From Streptococcus anginosus (GTDB lineage: Bacteria > Bacillota > Bacilli > Lactobacillales > Streptococcaceae): a stretch of 64,000 bases of DNA. The translations under genes and the position numbers were made by a program. Positions 43,014 through 52,075 of the stretch are shown one piece after another; positions within the stretch are counted from its first letter, which is position 1; every line of letters starts with the position of its first letter. The notes beneath the pieces were generated by a model. The model was not told the origin of the DNA, did not search any database, and saw nothing but the letters and a program-made list of their open reading frames with translations. The stretch covers positions 1,832,501 to 1,896,500 of the forward strand of contig NZ_CP012719.1 in NCBI RefSeq assembly GCF_001697145.1, written 5' to 3'.

Positions 43014-43517
43014 CTACCCCAAATCTATCCAATAGCGCTCTTTCCCAGCTCGTACATCTTCCAACACTCCACCATTGGCCAAAATCACTGCTCGACTAGC
43101 AGCATTATCCATATCGCAAGTAATCAGAACGGGAGAGAGCGCTAATTTTTTGGCTTCAAGTAAAGCCAAGGCTAATTGTTGTTTACCATACCCTTTCCCC
43201 CGCTCACTAGGCCGAATGCCATAGCCAATATGCCCGCCCAACTCTAAGTAAAAATCATTTAGTGTCATACGAAGCCCTAAAAAACCTAATGCACGATCAT
43301 CTGCAAAGGAAGCAAACAAAATAGCTGGAACACGCCCTTCTTTCAAATTCAGTCCTGCCTCTTGATCACGATTGATTTGCAACCAATCTTCGTAATTTTC
43401 TGCACATGCCCAAGTGCTTTCTACACCGCCATTCATGAGAAGCTCCTGCTCTTTGTATTCTGCAATCATTTCAAGTATCGCTTCTTTATCTGCCAATTCT
43501 GGTCTTCGTAATTCCAT
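43014..43517 (-). CDS. GNAT family N-acetyltransferase
   Basis: Cytosolic acetyltransferase of 167 residues with the GNAT acetyl-CoA motif GYGIRPSERGKGYGKQQLAL. It is clearly paralogous to the next upstream gene (same ELRRP start, GHIGY, RAVILANGGVLEDVR, ERYWIDL end), so the two arose by tandem duplication. Both lie between nrdG and nrdD, a conserved place for such genes in streptococci. The substrate is unknown. Confidence 0.85.
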   Translation of the reverse strand: MELRRPELADKEAILEMIAEYKEQELLMNGGVESTWACAENYEDWLQINRDQEAGLNLKEGRVPAILFASFADDRALGFLGLRMTLNDFYLELGGHIGYGIRPSERGKGYGKQQLALALLEAKKLALSPVLITCDMDNAASRAVILANGGVLEDVRAGKERYWIDLG

Positions 43518-43526
43518 AAATTACTC

Positions 43527-44024
43527 CTAATTCAAATCTATCCAATAGCGTTCGGTGCCCTGTCGGATGTCTTCTAATATGCCCCCGTTTTTTAAAATAA
43601 CTGCCCTACTAGCAGAATTGTCCTCCGCACAAGTAACTAGCACTCGGTGGATATTCTTTGAAGCAGCGACAAGAAGCCCTTCTTTCAACATAGCGGTCGC
43701 ATAGCCCTTCCCCTGCATAGTTGGACGAACGCTATAACCAATATGACCGCCATGTCCGCGTAAATGTTCATTCAGACGCAAGCGTAAATTTAGAAAGCCA
43801 ACAGCCTGTCCTTTATCAAAGGCAACAAACTGTATAGCCGGCACCCATGTATTAGGAATATAGAGACCCATTTCCGCATCTTGGTTTCCAGCAATCCAAT
43901 CTTCATAAACGAAATTTTCCTTGTCCCAAAAACCGCCATCGTGTGCAGCATTCGACCTTTCAAATTCTAGTATGAGGTCTATCACCGCCTCTTTATCTTC
44001 TAATCTTGGTCGTCTTAATTCCAT
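43527..44024 (-). CDS. GNAT family N-acetyltransferase (paralogue)
   Basis: Acetyltransferase of 165 residues with GYSVRPTMQGKGYATAMLKE as the acetyl-CoA binding loop and the same C-terminal pattern as its neighbour (RAVILKNGGILEDIR, ERYWIDL). I chose ATG 44024 with AAGG eight bases upstream; an in-frame GTG at 44033 overlaps that site. It is separated from the downstream copy by 9 bases. The pair may acetylate related small molecules or proteins, but the sequence does not say which. Confidence 0.83.
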   Translation of the reverse strand: MELRRPRLEDKEAVIDLILEFERSNAAHDGGFWDKENFVYEDWIAGNQDAEMGLYIPNTWVPAIQFVAFDKGQAVGFLNLRLRLNEHLRGHGGHIGYSVRPTMQGKGYATAMLKEGLLVAASKNIHRVLVTCAEDNSASRAVILKNGGILEDIRQGTERYWIDLN

Positions 44025-44083
44025 TTTTCTCACCTTGATAGAAAGAGAGTGAGACTAGCTTCATGCAAACCTCACTCTTTCTC

Positions 44084-44224
44084 CTATTTTTTCTTTGTTT
44101 TTTGTAAGAATTGTTCTCGCAAATTTGCAACACGATCTTTTTTATTGACTCCGCCTTTGGAATGCTTTTCATGATAGCGTGCCACCTGCGCTTTGCCCTT
44201 ATCGTCTAATTGATATTTTCCCAT
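44084..44224 (-). CDS. Small basic conserved protein (46 residues)
   Basis: A short gene not covered by longer frames: ATG 44224 with AGGAATT upstream, stop TAG at 44084. The product begins GKYQLDDKGKAQVARYHEKH and continues with VNKKDRVANLREQFL, rich in Lys and charged helices. Similar small proteins are known between nrdD and the GNAT genes of streptococci. Its role is unknown. It starts 8 bases after the nrdD stop, so it is likely translated from the nrdD mRNA. Confidence 0.75.
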   Translation of the reverse strand: MGKYQLDDKGKAQVARYHEKHSKGGVNKKDRVANLREQFLQKTKKK

Positions 44225-44232
44225 TAGAATTC

Positions 44233-46443
44233 CTACTTTTCTACATGATGCCCTTCAAATTTAATCGTCGAGCCGTTCATGTGTTTAACACGAGCTGAAA
44301 TTTCCTTGTGGCGACCATTCACCATTGGACGAGCTTGAGGATTGCCAAGATAACCACAAGTCCGCTTGACAACATCAACTGTCTTAGGATCGCTATTGCC
44401 ACAGTTTGGACAAGTAAATCCGCGCTCTGTTGGTGTGAAATCTCCTTCAAAATCGCATTTGTAGCAATGGTCAATCGGCGTATTGGTTCCTAGATAGCCC
44501 ACACGGTCATAAGCGTAGTCCCAAACAGCTTCAAGCGCCTTTGGATTCTGTTGCAAAACAGGGTATTCACAATAGTGGATAAAGCCTCCCGACGCACCCG
44601 CTGCTGGATAATCTTTTTCAAAATCTAATTTTTCAAACGGTGTCGGATTTTTACGGACATCATAGTGGAAACTATTCGTATAGTATTCCTTATCTGTAAT
44701 ATCTTTTACAAGACCAAATTTTTCTGTATCCAGACGGCAGAAGCGGTCGGTCAGACTTTCAGACGGTGTAGAATAAACAGAGAAGTGGTAGTCATATTGG
44801 TCAGACCATTCTTCTACACGGCGTTTCATTTCACGAACGATATCGACTGTGAATTTCTTGGCTTCTGGATTGTGCTCCCATTCACCACCATAAAAGACTG
44901 TAGCCACTTCATACAGACCAATATAGCCAAGAGAAACCGTGGCTCTACGATGCTTAAAGAGTTGATCCACCTTATCATATTTACCTAGACGTTTTCCAAA
45001 AGCACCATATTGATAAAGAATAGGAGCATTAGCTGGAGTCGCTTCTTTGGTGCGTTCGACACGGTAGACGAGCGCATCTTCAGCAATATTCATCCGCTCA
45101 TTAAAAATTTCCCAGAATTTCTCCATGTTGCCTTCAGATTCAAGAGCAATTCGTGGAAGGTTGACCGTCACAACGCCAAGATTCATCCGACCAGAATTGA
45201 CTTCTTGACCGTTTTCATCTTTCCAGCCTTGTAAGAAAGAACGGCAGCCCATTGGAACTTTAAAAGAACCTGTTAATTCCACAATTTTGTCGTAAGACAA
45301 GACATCTGGGTACATCCGTTTCGTAGCGCATTCCAAAGCCAGCTGTTTAATATCATAGTTTGGGCTATCCGGTTCTAAGTTCAATCCGCGCTTCAACGTG
45401 AAAATCAATTTAGGAAAAATAGCTGTCCGATGTTCAGACCCCAGACCTTTAATACGAATTTGAAGAATCGCTTTTTGAATTTCTCTTTCAAAACGATTGG
45501 TGCCAAGACCAAAACCAAGCGATGTAAATGGGGTTTGTCCATTTGACGTAAACAAGGTATTGATTTCATATTCCAAAGACTGCATGGCATCGTAAATGTC
45601 TTTTTTCGTCTTTTCCCAAGCAAACTCTTCCTGTTTTTCAAGAACGACCCATTCACGCGCATCCTTCAAATGCTTTTCGTAATTCTTTTCAGCATAAGGC
45701 GCTAAAACTTCATCAATTCGATCAGCTGAACAACCACCATATTGACTAGAGGCGACATTCGCAATGATTTGAGAAATTTGTGCAGTCGCGGTTTGAATCG
45801 ACTTTGGACTTTCTACCTCTGCATTTCCAATCTTAAAACCATTTTTCAACATGCCTTTGAAATCAATCAAGCAGCAGTTGGTCATCGGCGTATATGGGCT
45901 ATAGTCCAAATCATGATAATGAATATCCCCTTTTTGATGGGCGTTTGCTACATGCGGCGGCAGCATTTGCAAACCAATTGATTTCCCAACAATCCCCGCT
46001 GTCAAATCACGTTGAGTATTGAAAACATCACTGTCCTTGTTGGCATTTTCATTGACAACCGCTTGATCTTTATTCAGCAATTTGCCGATTGTGAAGTTGA
46101 TATCTGTTGCTTTTGAACGCGCAAAATCGCGTTGGGTACGGTAAGTAATATAACTTTCCGCAATAGCATATTCATTGGCTTGCAACAATTCATGCTCAAC
46201 GATATTTTGAATTTCATAAATTTTAACACCAGCAGGGAAGCGTTCAATCACCTCTGCTACAATTTTATTGGTAATCCCTTCAAGTTTTGCTTCTAACAAC
46301 GGCGTCATCGTCGTTACTTCTTGACTAGCTTTGACAAGCGCTTTATAAATCTTATCTGCGTCAAAAGCCACACGACGACCGTCACGTTTTTCAACATAAA
46401 TATCAGCAAAACCTTGTACTGTTTCTTCTTTTAATGCTATCAT
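44233..46443 (-). CDS. nrdD: Anaerobic ribonucleoside-triphosphate reductase
   Basis: Class III ribonucleotide reductase, about 736 residues. It has an N-terminal ATP cone (VEKRDGRRVAFDADKI), the catalytic barrel, a Zn ribbon with CYKC and CPNC, and the glycyl radical loop RTCGYLGNPQARP near the C-terminus. I chose ATG 46443 because GGAGGAG lies directly before it; a start at 46455 has no ribosome site. It heads an operon with the small ORF, two GNAT genes and nrdG. An inverted-repeat pair resembling NrdR boxes overlaps its -35 region. Confidence 0.95.
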   Translation of the reverse strand: MIALKEETVQGFADIYVEKRDGRRVAFDADKIYKALVKASQEVTTMTPLLEAKLEGITNKIVAEVIERFPAGVKIYEIQNIVEHELLQANEYAIAESYITYRTQRDFARSKATDINFTIGKLLNKDQAVVNENANKDSDVFNTQRDLTAGIVGKSIGLQMLPPHVANAHQKGDIHYHDLDYSPYTPMTNCCLIDFKGMLKNGFKIGNAEVESPKSIQTATAQISQIIANVASSQYGGCSADRIDEVLAPYAEKNYEKHLKDAREWVVLEKQEEFAWEKTKKDIYDAMQSLEYEINTLFTSNGQTPFTSLGFGLGTNRFEREIQKAILQIRIKGLGSEHRTAIFPKLIFTLKRGLNLEPDSPNYDIKQLALECATKRMYPDVLSYDKIVELTGSFKVPMGCRSFLQGWKDENGQEVNSGRMNLGVVTVNLPRIALESEGNMEKFWEIFNERMNIAEDALVYRVERTKEATPANAPILYQYGAFGKRLGKYDKVDQLFKHRRATVSLGYIGLYEVATVFYGGEWEHNPEAKKFTVDIVREMKRRVEEWSDQYDYHFSVYSTPSESLTDRFCRLDTEKFGLVKDITDKEYYTNSFHYDVRKNPTPFEKLDFEKDYPAAGASGGFIHYCEYPVLQQNPKALEAVWDYAYDRVGYLGTNTPIDHCYKCDFEGDFTPTERGFTCPNCGNSDPKTVDVVKRTCGYLGNPQARPMVNGRHKEISARVKHMNGSTIKFEGHHVEK

Positions 46444-46468
46444 GAGCTCCTCCATTCGTATAAATCAT

Positions 46469-46496
46469 ATTATATCACTCTCATAAAAAAAATCAA
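46469..46496 (-). promoter_or_regulatory. nrdD promoter
   Basis: On the minus strand TTGATT (46496-46491), 16 bases, TATAAT (46474-46469) with an extended TGA before it. The -35 lies inside the repeat at 46491-46505. Confidence 0.7.
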
Positions 46497-46547
46497 TATC
46501 TTGTGGTAAAAAACTTAAAATTTTATTTTAAACACAAGATATTGATT
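46491..46547 (-). promoter_or_regulatory. Inverted repeat pair at the nrdD promoter: NrdR-box-like sites and/or terminator
   Basis: A perfect 15-bp inverted repeat: 46491-46505 with 46533-46547, 27-base loop. Each arm (CACAAGATATTGATT) resembles an NrdR box, and the arms are about 42 bases centre to centre. Read on the minus strand the hairpin is followed by T8, so it could also terminate the upstream membrane gene. Confidence 0.6.
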
Positions 46548-46550
46548 AAA

Positions 46551-48092
46551 TCATTTTAATTTATAAAGCTTGAAATGATGAAGTTCCAGGTCAGTTTTCT
46601 CATAATTTTTCTGAATTTGTTTTTGCACATCTTGAAGAACAGGCACTTGATTATTCACTAAAATATAAGTTGGTGCATTTTCTTTCAGACTCCTAGCTAG
46701 CGCCATTTTGTTTTCATCGGTTCCTTGGTACAAGCTAGGTGTTAAAATTGGTACTGCAGATAAGTGTCTACTCGCCTGATAAAGCGCTGCTGTTTTATCC
46801 CAAGCATAGATTTTATCAGTCTTCTTCGCTTTATCTTTGATATAATTTGCCGCAGAAACACGTTCACTTGTTTCACCTATCGATAAAACATACTGATTGA
46901 CAAATGGAAAACCAATTAAATAAATCATTGCTAGAAGCGGTAAAAAAGCATTCTTTGTGATATAAGTTCCGAAAGCAGACGAAGATTTTTGAGCTCTACT
47001 GTGCCTTCCACCTCTATTGAACGACTGTTTCCCAAGCCACATACTGACTAGAACCATAAAAAATGGCAAAATCGGCAACAGTTGATAAGCTCCCCGATCT
47101 GGCAAAAAGAAAACAAACATAACAAGAAAGAGAGAGGCTAAAAAACTAAAGAGTTGTAGAAATCGCTCCAAAGAATTCGCTGGCAATGAAAAACTTCTCA
47201 CCCAAGTCACAACTACGCCAAGCCCAATAATGAGTCCACCATAAAGCAAACCATTATACAACAAGTGCTGCCCTGAAAAATGCAGACTTTCCAACGGATA
47301 AAGAATCTGACTAATGGCGAGACCAAAACTACCATTTAAAACTGTATAATATCCCAAAGGATAAAACACAAGCGAAAAGCCTACAAGTGTAGCTAAAAAT
47401 TGATAAAGACCACGTGCTTTTTTCTTTGCCCCAATATTATAGACTAACAAAGCAATGAAAGCCATCAGATAAAACACAAGACTTGTCATTGGGTCCGTCA
47501 TAAACATCAGCGCACCAAGAGCACCAAAACCAATAAAGCCTCTGTCACTAGCTTCTCCTGCCACGTAGCGCATCAGAAAGTATAGCGCACCAAATACAAA
47601 AGGAAAAGCAAAAATACTAGAGTATAAGCCGCCCCAGCCTAAAGCGAGCGTCAAACAATAGAATAAAGAAAGGATTTTGATAGAAGTGTTTTTTACAGCC
47701 GTTAATTGATATACGATTTTAAACAGATAAATTCCTGCAACAAACAAAGCCAAGCATTGCATCACCGCAAAGAAAATATTGCCAATGAAGAGACCCCCCG
47801 CCCAATTAGCTAGATAATAAAGCAGACCACTTGTTCCATAGATATTTCCATAAATAACCTGCCCTTGCGCCATTGCCCAACCTGCATATAAATTTTGAGA
47901 TTGCAGGTTTGTGGCAAGATTAGTTAGCAATGGATTAGCGACACTCAAAACGCTCAATAATAAGCTCCACAAAAATAAAACGACAAAAGGAGTCGACGTT
48001 GGCTCTATAAAAATCGATTTTTTCTCGTTCTCTTCGTGAAGCGTCTCTGCTACTGTCTCTTTCATCTCTTGTTCAGGCGTTGTATCATACAT
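46551..48092 (-). CDS. Polytopic membrane protein, glycosyltransferase-39-like topology (possible Ccs4 homologue)
   Basis: Integral membrane protein of 513 residues. After an acidic cytoplasmic start come about 11-12 hydrophobic helices, then a soluble C-terminal domain (about 415-513) with YAWDKTAALYQASRHL. Topology resembles dolichol-mannosyltransferase-like or GT39 proteins, but no catalytic motif is certain. Pneumococcus has a competence-induced membrane gene (ccs4) in the same place between cls and nrdD, and a ComX-type box lies upstream here, so I regard it as the likely homologue. Function unknown. A TGATATACT box at about 48117 may give a second promoter. Confidence 0.75.
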   Translation of the reverse strand: MYDTTPEQEMKETVAETLHEENEKKSIFIEPTSTPFVVLFLWSLLLSVLSVANPLLTNLATNLQSQNLYAGWAMAQGQVIYGNIYGTSGLLYYLANWAGGLFIGNIFFAVMQCLALFVAGIYLFKIVYQLTAVKNTSIKILSLFYCLTLALGWGGLYSSIFAFPFVFGALYFLMRYVAGEASDRGFIGFGALGALMFMTDPMTSLVFYLMAFIALLVYNIGAKKKARGLYQFLATLVGFSLVFYPLGYYTVLNGSFGLAISQILYPLESLHFSGQHLLYNGLLYGGLIIGLGVVVTWVRSFSLPANSLERFLQLFSFLASLFLVMFVFFLPDRGAYQLLPILPFFMVLVSMWLGKQSFNRGGRHSRAQKSSSAFGTYITKNAFLPLLAMIYLIGFPFVNQYVLSIGETSERVSAANYIKDKAKKTDKIYAWDKTAALYQASRHLSAVPILTPSLYQGTDENKMALARSLKENAPTYILVNNQVPVLQDVQKQIQKNYEKTDLELHHFKLYKLK

Positions 48093-48146
48093 AAAGATTC
48101 TCCTTGATATCAGTCTTATCTAGTATATCAAAATCTTCCTTATCTG

Positions 48147-48281
48147 TCAGCTTGATTCTGACAAGTTCTGCATCTTTTGCAAAAGTAAAGTATAGTATTC
48201 CAATTCTCGAAAACGATGATAACTTACAGCCACATACTCTTTCAAAAATTCCTTTTCTTCACGTGATAAACCTATAACCAT
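48147..48281 (-). CDS. 44-residue ORF behind a cin-box
   Basis: ATG 48281 has a perfect GGAGG ribosome site and the frame ends at TGA 48147. The product starts MVIGLSREEKEFLKEYVAVS and continues with YHRFRELEYYTLLLQKMQNL; it is charged and helical, with no membrane segment. A cin-box lies 21 bases upstream, so the ORF would be the first coding region of a late-competence transcript that continues into the membrane protein gene. I do not recognise it. Confidence 0.6.
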   Translation of the reverse strand: MVIGLSREEKEFLKEYVAVSYHRFRELEYYTLLLQKMQNLSESS

Positions 48282-48301
48282 TCTGCCTCCTTTTACTAGA
48301 T

Positions 48302-48309
48302 TATTCGTA
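48302..48309 (-). promoter_or_regulatory. Cin-box (ComX/SigX promoter)
   Basis: On the minus strand TTTTTTACGAATAA contains the ComX box TACGAATA, preceded by a T-run. It lies 21 bases before the 44-codon ORF. Confidence 0.75.
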
Positions 48310-48344
48310 AAAAAGAAAAAATTCCTCTCATTGCAAGAAGAATT

Positions 48345-49877
48345 TTATAGCATCGGTGCAAATAATTCGACAATTTCTTTAATCAAGCGTTGATACCAGG
48401 TATTTTTAATGGTATCTTCATGTATTTCTTGTGAGGTTTCAAACAACTCCTCAAAATCTCGCTTCAAGTCAAACATAGAAGGCGTTTTATACATCAAAAC
48501 AGCATTTTCATAGTGATGAACTAAGCTGCGGTAATCAAAATTGATTGTTCCGACAACACCAAAGTCATCATCAGCCACTACATGCTTACTGTGAATAAAG
48601 CCCGGTGTATATTCGTAAATCCGAACCCCAGCCGCCATTAAATCTGGATAAGCTCCTCGCGTAATGAGCTGAATGATTTTTTTATCTGGAATATAAGGTG
48701 TCACAATGCGGACATCTACCCCCCGCATAGCAGCATTTTTGATGTCTTCCGTCAAATCATAATCAATGATTAAATACGGCGTGGCAATATACACATAATC
48801 TGTCGCCTGACTGATTATATTTTGATAGACATTTTTACCCACTTGAGCTTTGTACATGGGCTTCGGTCCACTTCCGTACGGAATATAGAGCCCTGGCGCA
48901 TCTACAGCTTTGTTATCCAAATGATAGCGATCGAAATCACTGATTTTCCCACGGTTGATATCCCAGTTCATCAGAAACAGCCGTGTCAAGGCTTTTACAG
49001 CGCGCCCATTCAGACGAATCCCGCCGTCTTTCCAGTGACCAAATCGCTCGATGTGATTGATGTATTCATCTGCCAGATTGATGCCACCAGTATAGCCAAT
49101 CTGCCCGTCAACGACGAGGATTTTCCGATGATCTCGATTATTATAAGCCACCGTCATCCGCGGAATCACTTTGTTAAACTTATGAGCGTCAATCCCCATA
49201 GCCTGCAATCGGCTGGTATAATCTCCCGGAAGAGTTGCCATACAGCCAATGTCATCATAGAGCATCTTCACTTCAACACCTTGGGCTGCCTTTTCACGCA
49301 GAATATCCAAGATACTATTCCACATGATACCTTCTTCTACAATGTAATATTCCAAAAAAATAAATTTTTCTGCATTGCGTAAATCTTCCAGCATTTTCTG
49401 GAACATCGCTTCTCCCAAAGGGAAAAATTGCGATTCCGTGCCGTCGTAAATATCCGCATTATGATCCATGCTGAGAAGCGACTTGATAATCCCGTAAGCT
49501 GATTTATCTGTCTTTTTCAAGTCTAACCGCAACTCATAACTATTGTCCTCACGAAATTTCATCTGATCCATATTTTTCAACTGTTTCAGCTCACTTCTGG
49601 ACAATCGGCGCTCACCAAACATCAAATAAAGCAAGGGACCAATGACTGGAACAAACGCTACCAAGAGCCAAGTTACTTTGCTTTCTGGTGTCATTGAGCG
49701 ATTGACAATCGCTAAAATCGTTGCCAAGCTGAATAAAATCACAAAGACAATCCATAAAGTAGGTGTCCAGCGACCAAGCCAAAAGAAAAACCAAAAAATG
49801 AGTGCAAGTTCTAGTACCATGATAATAATACTAAAACCATATTTTGACATCAATAGCTGAAATTTCCTAAGATTCAT
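48345..49877 (-). CDS. cls: Cardiolipin synthase
   Basis: Membrane phospholipid synthase of 510 residues: two N-terminal helices (about 12-60), then two phospholipase-D motifs, HRKILVVD...GGIN (about 220-240) and HSKHVVAD...GTINFDYRS (about 425-450). It condenses two phosphatidylglycerols into cardiolipin. Length fits bacterial Cls. ATG 49877 is preceded by GGGG-type purines. Gene order cls-membrane gene-nrdD matches pneumococcus. Confidence 0.94.
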   Translation of the reverse strand: MNLRKFQLLMSKYGFSIIIMVLELALIFWFFFWLGRWTPTLWIVFVILFSLATILAIVNRSMTPESKVTWLLVAFVPVIGPLLYLMFGERRLSRSELKQLKNMDQMKFREDNSYELRLDLKKTDKSAYGIIKSLLSMDHNADIYDGTESQFFPLGEAMFQKMLEDLRNAEKFIFLEYYIVEEGIMWNSILDILREKAAQGVEVKMLYDDIGCMATLPGDYTSRLQAMGIDAHKFNKVIPRMTVAYNNRDHRKILVVDGQIGYTGGINLADEYINHIERFGHWKDGGIRLNGRAVKALTRLFLMNWDINRGKISDFDRYHLDNKAVDAPGLYIPYGSGPKPMYKAQVGKNVYQNIISQATDYVYIATPYLIIDYDLTEDIKNAAMRGVDVRIVTPYIPDKKIIQLITRGAYPDLMAAGVRIYEYTPGFIHSKHVVADDDFGVVGTINFDYRSLVHHYENAVLMYKTPSMFDLKRDFEELFETSQEIHEDTIKNTWYQRLIKEIVELFAPML

Positions 49878-49981
49878 TTTCTCCCCCTGCTTTTACTTAG
49901 TACTAGTATAACGGGGATTTCCTAATAAATCAAGCCAGAATCACTCATTCTTCTATATTCAAAGTATTTTTTCATTAGAGC

Positions 49982-50036
49982 AAAAAAGAGTAAAAGCAAA
50001 GTTGTGATTCGTAACCATCAACTTTCTCTCCTACTC
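49982..50036 (-). terminator. Terminator of the lipoprotein gene
   Basis: AAAGTTG and CAACTTT with outer GAGTA/TACTC pairing, followed on the minus strand by TTTTTTGC. It lies about 235 bases beyond the lipoprotein stop; the stretch 50037-50270 shows no gene. Confidence 0.6.
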
Positions 50037-50270
50037 CCTATTTCTACATTTTAACTAGAATACTGATTGTTGTCCACTACCAATTTAGAAAGCAGTTAAA
50101 GGCAACAGATAAAGTTCATGAAGCAAGCCCCTTTGTGAATAATTCGCTAAAACAAATGCAACTTCTCCTATCGACTTGTATGAATCAATAAACTTAAATC
50201 AAACGCGTCCTAGTTTTCACAAGATCATATCAAATTTTGATCAAGAAATTTTGCACCAACATTAGACAGG

Positions 50271-50708
50271 TTATTGCTTCGTTAAAACGACTGTATCATT
50301 TTCTCCATTTTCTTGCTCAATATCCTCAATCGTTAACCGATCGCCATCAATCATATAACGATCAATGTCATCACCAATCGTCATTCTCTGATTTGTCGAA
50401 TCAATGCTTACTTGTTTTACTTTCTCTTTACCGTTTGGCTCTTTTTCTGTCCACGTACCACTATTTCCTTTGATAACCAAAGTAATCTCATCTTCTTCGT
50501 CCATACCTTTATAAGTACCGTCTAATTTTTCTGACGAATTTTCCGCAATAGTTGACGAAGCACTACTCTCACTTGAGACTGTAGTTGATTGGCTGCTTGA
50601 GACAGATTGAGAAGACGGTGAAGTTTGGTTAGACTTGGCGCATGATGCCAAAATGATAAGTCCTATCAGAAAAAATGCGATGTAGCTGAATTTCTTTAAT
50701 TGTACCAT
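50271..50708 (-). CDS. Small lipoprotein of unknown function
   Basis: Lipoprotein of 145 residues: basic start, hydrophobic helix and lipobox LASC (Cys about residue 23), then a Ser/Thr/Gln-rich linker and a compact domain from about residue 62 (LDGTYKGMDEEDEITLVIKG) that looks like a small beta-barrel. It is anchored to the outer face of the membrane. A homologue occupies the same place between folC and cls in pneumococcus. Role unknown. Confidence 0.82.
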   Translation of the reverse strand: MVQLKKFSYIAFFLIGLIILASCAKSNQTSPSSQSVSSSQSTTVSSESSASSTIAENSSEKLDGTYKGMDEEDEITLVIKGNSGTWTEKEPNGKEKVKQVSIDSTNQRMTIGDDIDRYMIDGDRLTIEDIEQENGENDTVVLTKQ

Positions 50709-50756
50709 TTTTATCCTCCTTTGCTTACATTTCTATTATACTATCCACCATTCTAA

Positions 50757-51998
50757 TCAGTCAATTTCTTTCTCCAAAAGAAAAGCACGAACTTCCGCAA
50801 TGAAATAAAGAGAACCTGTCACAAAAAGAAGCTGATTATCAGTAGAATTTTTAATGAATTGTTCAATAAACTCCCGATAAGAGGAAACGTAGGTTTCGGT
50901 TGTAAGATTCTGCTTATCTATTGCACCGTCATCCTCAAATGTCGTTACGAATAACTGCACATGAGGCAATTCTTGTTTTAGATAAGACAGCATCCCCTGA
51001 TAATTTTTGCGTTTCAAAGCACCGAATAAGAGAAAAATTTCTTTCCGTTCTTGCTGACGAATAAACTCCACTAAACGGGACAAAGCTGGTAAATTGTGAG
51101 CCCCGTCCAGATAAATTCCTCGCTCAAAATATTCCAGCCGCCCTGCCCAATGTGTCTCTTGCAGAGCTTTTCGTACTAGCTCTATCTGCACTTGCCAGCT
51201 GTGTTGCCCCATAAACAAAAGAAAACTTTGTAAAGCAACAGCGGCATTTTCTTCTTGATAAGTACCTGCTAGGCTTAACTTTAGATGAGGAATATTCACA
51301 TCTGGGCTGAAAAATTGTCCTTTTGAAAACGAAAAATCTCTGCCATATTCGTACAAAACAACATCTAGCTTTTTCGCACGCAGTTCACAGATCCTTCTCG
51401 CTTCTTCAGCCAGTGGTCCGATGACAGCCACTTTTTTCTCCTTAAAAATCCCTGCTTTCTGCTCCGCAATGGCGGCTATGGAGTCTCCTAAGGTTTCTTG
51501 ATGATCCAAACCCACAGACGTCACCACCGCAATATCTCCTGCCACTACATTTGTCGTGTCTAAAAGCCCACCAATGCCCACTTCAATTAAAGCCACATCT
51601 ACTTGCTCTTCTTTGAAATACAATAAAGCCATAAGGGTTAAAATTTCAAAATAAGAAAGTGGGGCATGTGTTTGTCGAAGCTGTCTTTCCATTTTCCGAA
51701 CTTGGCGTCCCAGTCGAACGAAATCTTCATCAGAAATGGGTTCATGGTTGATACAAATCCGATCGTGAACACTTGCCATGTGAGGTGACGTAAAAGTTCC
51801 CACTTTCTTTTCGTGCTGCACGAATAGCTGACTCATAAACGCAATCGTTGAGCCTTTCCCGTTCGTTCCTGTCACATGAATAATGGGATAATTTTCTTCC
51901 GGATGATCCAAAAGACTTATAGCCTGTCTCATTCGCTCTAAACCAGAGCGAAAGTTTAGTCCAATGCGACTTTCCAACCACATTTCAATTTCATTCAT
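50757..51998 (-). CDS. folC: Folylpolyglutamate synthase / dihydrofolate synthase
   Basis: Mur-ligase-type enzyme of 413 residues that adds glutamate to folates. The P-loop IHVTGTNGKGSTIAFM (about 40-55), SPHMASVHDRI, VGIGGLLDTTNV and the C-terminal LDGAHNLPAL are all present. ATG 51998 has GGGAGAAG. A terminator lies between this gene and the upstream DUF1292 block, so it probably has its own promoter. Confidence 0.94.
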   Translation of the reverse strand: MNEIEMWLESRIGLNFRSGLERMRQAISLLDHPEENYPIIHVTGTNGKGSTIAFMSQLFVQHEKKVGTFTSPHMASVHDRICINHEPISDEDFVRLGRQVRKMERQLRQTHAPLSYFEILTLMALLYFKEEQVDVALIEVGIGGLLDTTNVVAGDIAVVTSVGLDHQETLGDSIAAIAEQKAGIFKEKKVAVIGPLAEEARRICELRAKKLDVVLYEYGRDFSFSKGQFFSPDVNIPHLKLSLAGTYQEENAAVALQSFLLFMGQHSWQVQIELVRKALQETHWAGRLEYFERGIYLDGAHNLPALSRLVEFIRQQERKEIFLLFGALKRKNYQGMLSYLKQELPHVQLFVTTFEDDGAIDKQNLTTETYVSSYREFIEQFIKNSTDNQLLFVTGSLYFIAEVRAFLLEKEID

Positions 51999-52011
51999 AT
52001 TCTTCTCCCAG

Positions 52012-52058
52012 CAAAAAGGGAGTGAAACAGAACCAGATTTTGGTTCATGTCACACCCC
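52012..52058 (-). terminator. Terminator between the ruvX-DUF1292 transcript and folC
   Basis: On the minus strand the arms GGTGTGACATGAACCA and TGGTTCTGTTTCACTCC form a long imperfect stem with a 5-base loop, followed by TTTTTGC. Confidence 0.7.
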
Positions 52059-52075
52059 ACAACTCACTTGAATAG

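Noticed and set aside
46455-46462. Cin-box-like CATTCGTA at the nrdD start
   Set aside because: The last base differs from consensus and it overlaps the ribosome-site region of nrdD.
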